Shown here piece after piece: positions 63,855 through 64,000 of a stretch of 64,000 nt of DNA. A program made the translations under genes and the position numbers. The stretch is from Methylobacterium currus (GTDB lineage: Bacteria > Pseudomonadota > Alphaproteobacteria > Rhizobiales > Beijerinckiaceae), in assembly GCF_003058325.1 (NCBI RefSeq), contig NZ_CP028843.1, positions 2,824,001 through 2,888,000 on the forward strand, read 5' to 3'. The stretch's first letter is position 1; every line of letters starts with the position of its first letter. The notes under the pieces are model-generated. The model had not been told where the DNA came from. It worked only from the letters and a program-made list of their open reading frames with translations, and did not search any database.

Positions 63855-64000
63855 TCAATGGCTCGCACGGTACTCCGCCACCATCTCCGGGGTGATGTCC
63901 TTCGCGTAGCAGAGCGGCGAGTAGCCGCCAGGTCGGACGTAAGCGGCTCGACGGCCGCAGGAGGAGCCGTTGCGGGCGCTCTGGTAGGGGCAGGCGCAGG
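63855..64000 (-). CDS. small Cys-rich conserved protein, N-terminus beyond window
   Basis: The frame is open to the window edge and ends in TGA at 63855-63857. The visible 48 residues include CACPYQSARNGSSCGRRAAY, then VRPGGYSPLCYAKDITPEMV, with four cysteines. I recognise the pattern from small conserved hypothetical proteins of Rhizobiales, with no known function. The 205 bases between it and the helix-turn-helix gene show nothing else. Confidence 0.65.
   Translation of the reverse strand, partial: CACPYQSARNGSSCGRRAAYVRPGGYSPLCYAKDITPEMVAEYRASH

Larger units (their letters stand above)
45727..64000. mobile_element. integrative element inserted in comEC; right end outside window
   Basis: The left boundary is set by the loss of comEC similarity at about 45,721-45,727. 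Everything to its right is accessory: a large serine recombinase at the left edge, a second recombinase with two ParB/RepB-like proteins at 59810-63176, small element-type proteins, and defence genes between. GC and codon use are slightly lower and more variable than in the chromosome. No comEC 3' half or attR is seen, so the element is longer than 18 kb. Two nested elements rather than one are possible. Confidence 0.8.

Overview
The window is high-GC alphaproteobacterial DNA, most likely Methylobacterium or a close relative. I infer this from a lanthanide-type PQQ alcohol dehydrogenase, an EcfG-type stress sigma factor, DUF2865 and DUF1499 proteins, a citrate synthase of the alphaproteobacterial type and the overall codon use. 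No rRNA, tRNA or CRISPR array was recognised.

Bases 1-45,720 look like ordinary chromosome. In order they hold: the end of a CobW-type metallochaperone; a hydrolase and an acyl-CoA dehydrogenase; an exported PQQ alcohol dehydrogenase with a Rieske protein and a Sco-type copper protein; an acyltransferase and a patatin lipoprotein; the hisC-tyrC pair; a metallo-beta-lactamase-fold hydrolase; a sigma factor that carries a NepR-like N-terminal segment; the complete pstSCAB-phoU-phoB phosphate operon behind a clear three-repeat Pho box; a set of DUF-family membrane proteins; a TetR/oxidoreductase divergent pair with a visible operator; an aminotransferase; a sugar-acid catabolism group (IlvD/Edd dehydratase, SDR, DenD-like dehydrogenase) interleaved with a chemoreceptor, a PEP-mutase-like lyase and a double GNAT protein; then gltA and gltX.

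At about 45,727 comEC stops abruptly, inside the codons for its conserved HVVSISGLH region, and a large serine recombinase gene follows at once. From there to the end of the window (more than 18 kb) the DNA reads as an integrative element. Its cargo is a defence island. On the minus strand is a CBASS operon with a CD-NTase, an E2-like protein without E1 or JAB partners, and a patatin phospholipase, followed in the same direction by a DUF2235 hydrolase with a membrane segment, a small unknown protein and a TIR protein. Divergent from it is a three-gene set: a sigma-70-like protein, an unknown protein, and a 1144-residue fusion of an ImmA/IrrE metallopeptidase, a UvrD-type helicase and a RecB/AddB-like C-terminus. 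The far side carries a second large serine recombinase translationally coupled to two ParB/RepB-like proteins. The right end of the element and the 3' half of comEC are not in the window.

The best candidates for something undescribed are the six-gene extended CBASS operon, the sigma/ImmA-UvrD module beside it, and the NepR-EcfG fusion.
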